This document shows positions 61,941 through 64,000 of a stretch of 64,000 nt of DNA, piece after piece (the first letter of the stretch is position 1; each line of letters starts with the position of its first letter). The notes below the pieces were generated by a model that was not told the origin of the DNA, searched no databases, and saw only the letters and a program-made list of their open reading frames with translations. Location: NCBI GenBank assembly GCA_019694435.1, contig JAIBBZ010000026.1:16133-80132 (forward strand), written 5' to 3'. This stretch comes from Pirellulales bacterium (GTDB lineage: Bacteria > Planctomycetota > Planctomycetia > Pirellulales > JAEUIK01). The position numbers were made by a program, and so were the translations under genes.

Positions 61941-62656
61941 TGATCCGGCGCTTCCGCTTAGGCACCATCCCGGTCGAGGTGACGCTCAAGGACATCAAGC
62001 ATGTCCACCTGAGCGTGCACCCACCTGCGGGGCGGGTACGGATCGCTGCCCCGGCGCGGATGCAGCTCGACACGATCCGCATCTTCGCGATCTCGAAACT
62101 GGGGTGGATCAAGCAGCAGCAGCGAAAGCTCCGGGATCAGCCCCGCGAGACGCGGCGCGAGTATCTGCCGCGGGAAAGTCATTGGGTGTGGGGCCAACGT
62201 TATCTCTTGGCAGTTGAGCATGCTGACCAAGCGCCCACGATCACGCTCCGCCCGCGCCGGATGGTGCTGACGGTGCGACCGGACACCAGTCCGGACCAAC
62301 GCGCGCGGATTGTCGACGCCTGGTATCGCGCCCAGATCCGCGAGGCGCTCCCTGCGTTGTTGGCGAAATGGGAAAAGCGGCTGGGGGTGTCGGCGACACG
62401 GTGGTTTGTCCAGCGGATGAAAACGAAATGGGGGAGCTGTAACCCCGCGACGGGTAGTATCCGGCTGAATACCGAACTGGCCAAAAAGCCACCGGAGTGC
62501 CTGGAGTACATCGTGGTCCACGAACTGGTCCACTTGATCGAACCGACGCATAACGAGCGTTTCGTGGCGCTCATGAACCGCCACCTGCCGCGCTGGCAAC
62601 ACCTTCGGCAAGTGCTCAATCGATTGCCGGTGAGGCACGAGGGGTGGCAGTACTGA
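61940..62656 (+). CDS. YgjP-type zinc metalloprotease (DUF45)
   Basis: 238 residues. Seen: TKWGSCNPATGSIRLNTELAKKPPECLEYIVVHELVHLIEPTHNERFVALMNRHLP: the KWGS motif and HELVH zinc site with third ligand His in THNERF, as in the YgjP/SprT-like family. Start shares bases with the hsdR stop, so it belongs to the RM operon. DUF45 genes are frequent partners of type I RM systems; role unknown, possibly proteolysis of stalled complexes. Confidence 0.88.
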   Translation: MIRRFRLGTIPVEVTLKDIKHVHLSVHPPAGRVRIAAPARMQLDTIRIFAISKLGWIKQQQRKLRDQPRETRREYLPRESHWVWGQRYLLAVEHADQAPTITLRPRRMVLTVRPDTSPDQRARIVDAWYRAQIREALPALLAKWEKRLGVSATRWFVQRMKTKWGSCNPATGSIRLNTELAKKPPECLEYIVVHELVHLIEPTHNERFVALMNRHLPRWQHLRQVLNRLPVRHEGWQY

Positions 62657-62729
62657 GCTCGCCCGGCCGCTTGCTTTGAGCTAAAAGCTAAAGAAAAGCG
62701 GCCCTGATGTTCCGCAGCACGCCACCGGC

Positions 62730-62776
62730 GTTCGACCGTTCCGCGAACCAGCGCTGTGGTTCGAGAACGGTCGAAC
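62730..62776. repeat. 47-base near-perfect inverted repeat (long hairpin)
   Basis: Outer stem GTTCGACCGTTC/GAACGGTCGAAC (12 bp), inner stem CGAACCA/TGGTTCG (7 bp), loop GCGCTG, with only a small internal bulge. It lies 74 bases after the YgjP stop and may end the RM transcript, although no T-tract follows. Confidence 0.65.
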
Positions 62777-62812
62777 GGGTGACGGCAGGCATTGGTTCAG
62801 CTGCCAGCGACC

Positions 62813-62974
62813 TCACCGCGGCGGGCGGATGTCGCCGGAGAACACGGCGGCCATCACCAGCAGCGCCAGCGCCGTGCCAAAGACGGCGGCCGAACTGGCC
62901 ATGCCACCCACGAGCGCAGCCAGAATGACCGCGCCAATCAGGTAGGCGATATTGAGCTTTTCACGGGCCGACAC
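62813..62974 (-). CDS. Small two-helix membrane protein
   Basis: 53 residues from GTG 62974, with AGGAGG 6 bases upstream. Seen: two hydrophobic segments (NIAYLIGAVILAALVGGM and AAVFGTALALLVMAAVF) and a short polar tail (SGDIRPPR). Size and topology fit a holin-like or other small membrane protein; no family recognised. On the strand of the phage- or plasmid-like small genes at the window end. Confidence 0.65.
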   Translation of the reverse strand: MSAREKLNIAYLIGAVILAALVGGMASSAAVFGTALALLVMAAVFSGDIRPPR

Positions 62975-63083
62975 GGCAGGCCTCCTGGGGTGCGAGCGAA
63001 AACCGCGCTGCCGAGCGGCGCGGGGTGGGAAACGAACCATCTCGTGGCTCCAGGGTCCAAGGGCGTCACCACCGACGGCAGCT

Positions 63084-63581
63084 TCACGAGCCAGCGGCAC
63101 CGACTGGTTCGGTCCAGTCCAACGTGCCGGCTTTGAGGTGCTTGATCCGCTGGATTAACCCCGAGGCTTGTTGGCTCGAAAGTTCCGTCAGCGGAACGCC
63201 ATAGGCGCCCTGGGCCATCGATTCGAGCCGCTGTTCGCCGCAGGCGTCGATCTCGGCGGCCAGTTCGCGCAAATACGCCAGCTGCCGTGGCGTGATTGAA
63301 GCCCGGCCCTGGCGACGATTGGCCGAGCTAGCCGACTTAGCGGGCTCGGCGATTGCCTCGCTCGTGCCGCTGGCCTCATGACTGCGGCGCTTGTTGAGTT
63401 CCTCCTCCACGGCAGTAGCACAGAGCTGATACGCCTGGGCCAATTGTTGACGCAGGCCGACCGCATCGCCGGCCAACAGGCCCGCGTCGGTCTCGATCTT
63501 CAGTCCACAGCTGGCCCCCAGGCTACCGTACTCCGGCAGCCCGATCTTGCGGGCCAGACTGACTTCCAGAATCAGGGGCAT
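63084..63581 (-). CDS. Unknown protein
   Basis: 165 residues, GGAG before ATG 63581. Seen: MPLILEVSLARKIGLPEYGSLGASCGLKIETDAG, a short beta/alpha start, a long helix (GLRQQLAQAYQLCATAVEEELNKRR), a Ser/Ala-rich linker and a C-terminal helical part (TPRQLAYLRELAAEIDA, SSQQASGLIQRIKHLK). Not recognised; the C-terminal helices could form a DNA- or RNA-binding tail. An operator-like palindrome lies 17 bases before its start, so it is probably repressor-controlled. Confidence 0.65.
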   Translation of the reverse strand: MPLILEVSLARKIGLPEYGSLGASCGLKIETDAGLLAGDAVGLRQQLAQAYQLCATAVEEELNKRRSHEASGTSEAIAEPAKSASSANRRQGRASITPRQLAYLRELAAEIDACGEQRLESMAQGAYGVPLTELSSQQASGLIQRIKHLKAGTLDWTEPVGAAGS

Positions 63582-63597
63582 CGATTGTCTCCGAATT

Positions 63598-63613
63598 GTG
63601 AAAACGTATTCAC
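63598..63613. promoter_or_regulatory. Near-palindrome, LacI-type operator-like
   Basis: GTGAAAACGTATTCAC, differing by one base from the perfect palindrome at 34667-34682. The flanks CGAAT and TTT are also shared. Here it overlaps the region just before the gene starting at 63581, so repression of that gene is plausible. Confidence 0.5.
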
Positions 63614-63639
63614 TTTGAAGAGGAGTGGGTCAACAAGAA

Positions 63640-63816
63640 CTAGCTACGCTGCCGCTGCGGCAACAGGGCCGGGCGCTGGGCATCGAGTTCGTCCCAGTCG
63701 ACCGTGAGCGCCTCATAATCTGGCGGCTCGATCAGGCTGAATCCGCGAGACTCGATCGTGCGGAGCGATTCGCCGGTGGCTTGGGCCACGGCACGGTTCA
63801 ATTCAGCGGGGGTCAT
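63640..63816 (-). CDS. Small unknown protein
   Basis: 58 residues with CAGGAG 8 bases before ATG 63816. Seen: helix MTPAELNRAVAQATGESLRTIESRGFSLIEP, acidic middle (YEALTVDWDELDAQRP), basic end. The TGESLRTIESRGF segment resembles a DNA-binding helix-turn-helix start, but I recognise no family. Good ribosome-binding site and a terminator just upstream support a real gene. Confidence 0.6.
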   Translation of the reverse strand: MTPAELNRAVAQATGESLRTIESRGFSLIEPPDYEALTVDWDELDAQRPALLPQRQRS

Positions 63817-63853
63817 GGTTCGATCTCCTGAATCGTGGACTTACTACAAAACG

Positions 63854-63891
63854 AAAAAAGCCGCCGCGGACGTGCAGGGTCCGCGACGGCG
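63854..63891 (-). terminator. Rho-independent terminator
   Basis: On the minus strand: GCCGTCGCGGAC, 8-base loop, GTCCGCGGCGGC, then TTTTTTCG. A 12-bp stem with one G-U pair and a T-run. It ends the transcript coming from beyond the right edge. Confidence 0.85.
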
Positions 63892-63920
63892 ACATGGCAA
63901 TTCAACAAACGACGCTTCGC

Positions 63921-64000
63921 TCAACCTACAGCTGATGCGAGCCAGTGCTCGGCCAGCCAGGCGATTTCGGCAGCCAAGGCTGCCGAGCGCTGTGCGAACG
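63921..64000 (-). CDS. C-terminal end of a gene beyond the window
   Basis: Minus-strand frame open from the window edge to TGA at 63921: FAQRSAALAAEIAWLAEHWLASAVG, a helical protein end, with a terminator 30 bases downstream. Too short to identify. Confidence 0.4.
   Translation of the reverse strand, partial: FAQRSAALAAEIAWLAEHWLASAVG

Overview
The window looks like chromosomal DNA of a planctomycete, probably of the Pirellula type. The basis is inference from high GC, a protein with a PEP-CTERM sorting tail (36651-38147), many SGNH/FGE/WD40-type proteins and a Pup/UBact-like modifier. No rRNA gene allows a firm placement. I saw no tRNA, CRISPR array or transposase.

Region 1 (1-34.6 kb) is one coordinated accessory island. 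It holds four large NACHT-type STAND ATPases ending in a formylglycine-generating-enzyme (FGE, C-type-lectin fold) domain. Three of them end in a variable repeat (VR) of a diversity-generating retroelement (DGR). The avd gene, the reverse transcriptase and the template repeat (TR) lie at 13.9-15.4 kb. The TR and VRs differ only at TR adenines, plus one in-frame 3-base deletion. Upstream of avd/RT on the same strand are an MCE-domain membrane protein, a vWA/PKD surface protein, a tubulin-like GTPase and the first diversified NACHT-FGE gene. On the opposite strand, 27.9-18.3 kb is a ten-gene operon combining a ubiquitin-type pathway (FHA-RING-like E3 candidate, E1, E2, beta-grasp Ubl, JAB peptidase) with a Pup-type pathway (Mpa/ARC-like AAA ATPase, two PafA/Dop-family proteins and a small Pup/UBact-like protein ending in Gln). 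It runs on into the second diversified NACHT-FGE gene. A SorC-like regulator, a winged-helix protein, the third diversified NACHT-FGE gene, two tiny genes and a PfkB-family kinase follow. At the left edge are a WD40 protein (cut by the window), an NYN-LOTUS RNase and a fourth NACHT-FGE gene without a VR.

An exact 8-mer, ATGCCTTT, stands 46-92 bases upstream of most of these units, always pointing at the gene, and occurs nowhere between genes in the rest of the window. I read the region as a single regulon: diversified STAND sensors coupled to protein-modification and membrane/cytoskeleton machinery, probably for defence or recognition. That function is inference.

Region 2 (35.2-39.6 kb) is ordinary: a zinc-ribbon protein, an SGNH hydrolase, a PEP-CTERM propeller protein and a WYL regulator.

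Region 3 (40.5-51.7 kb) has a giant helicase-nuclease, a zinc-ribbon protein, a three-gene nuclease/unknown/helicase operon and a metallophosphatase. Region 4 (51.8-62.7 kb) is a type I restriction-modification operon with a GmrSD-like nuclease, an AlbA_2 regulator and a YgjP-type metalloprotease inserted between or after the hsd genes. The last kilobase has small unknown genes, a long hairpin, a LacI-like palindrome nearly identical to one at 34.67 kb, and a terminator.
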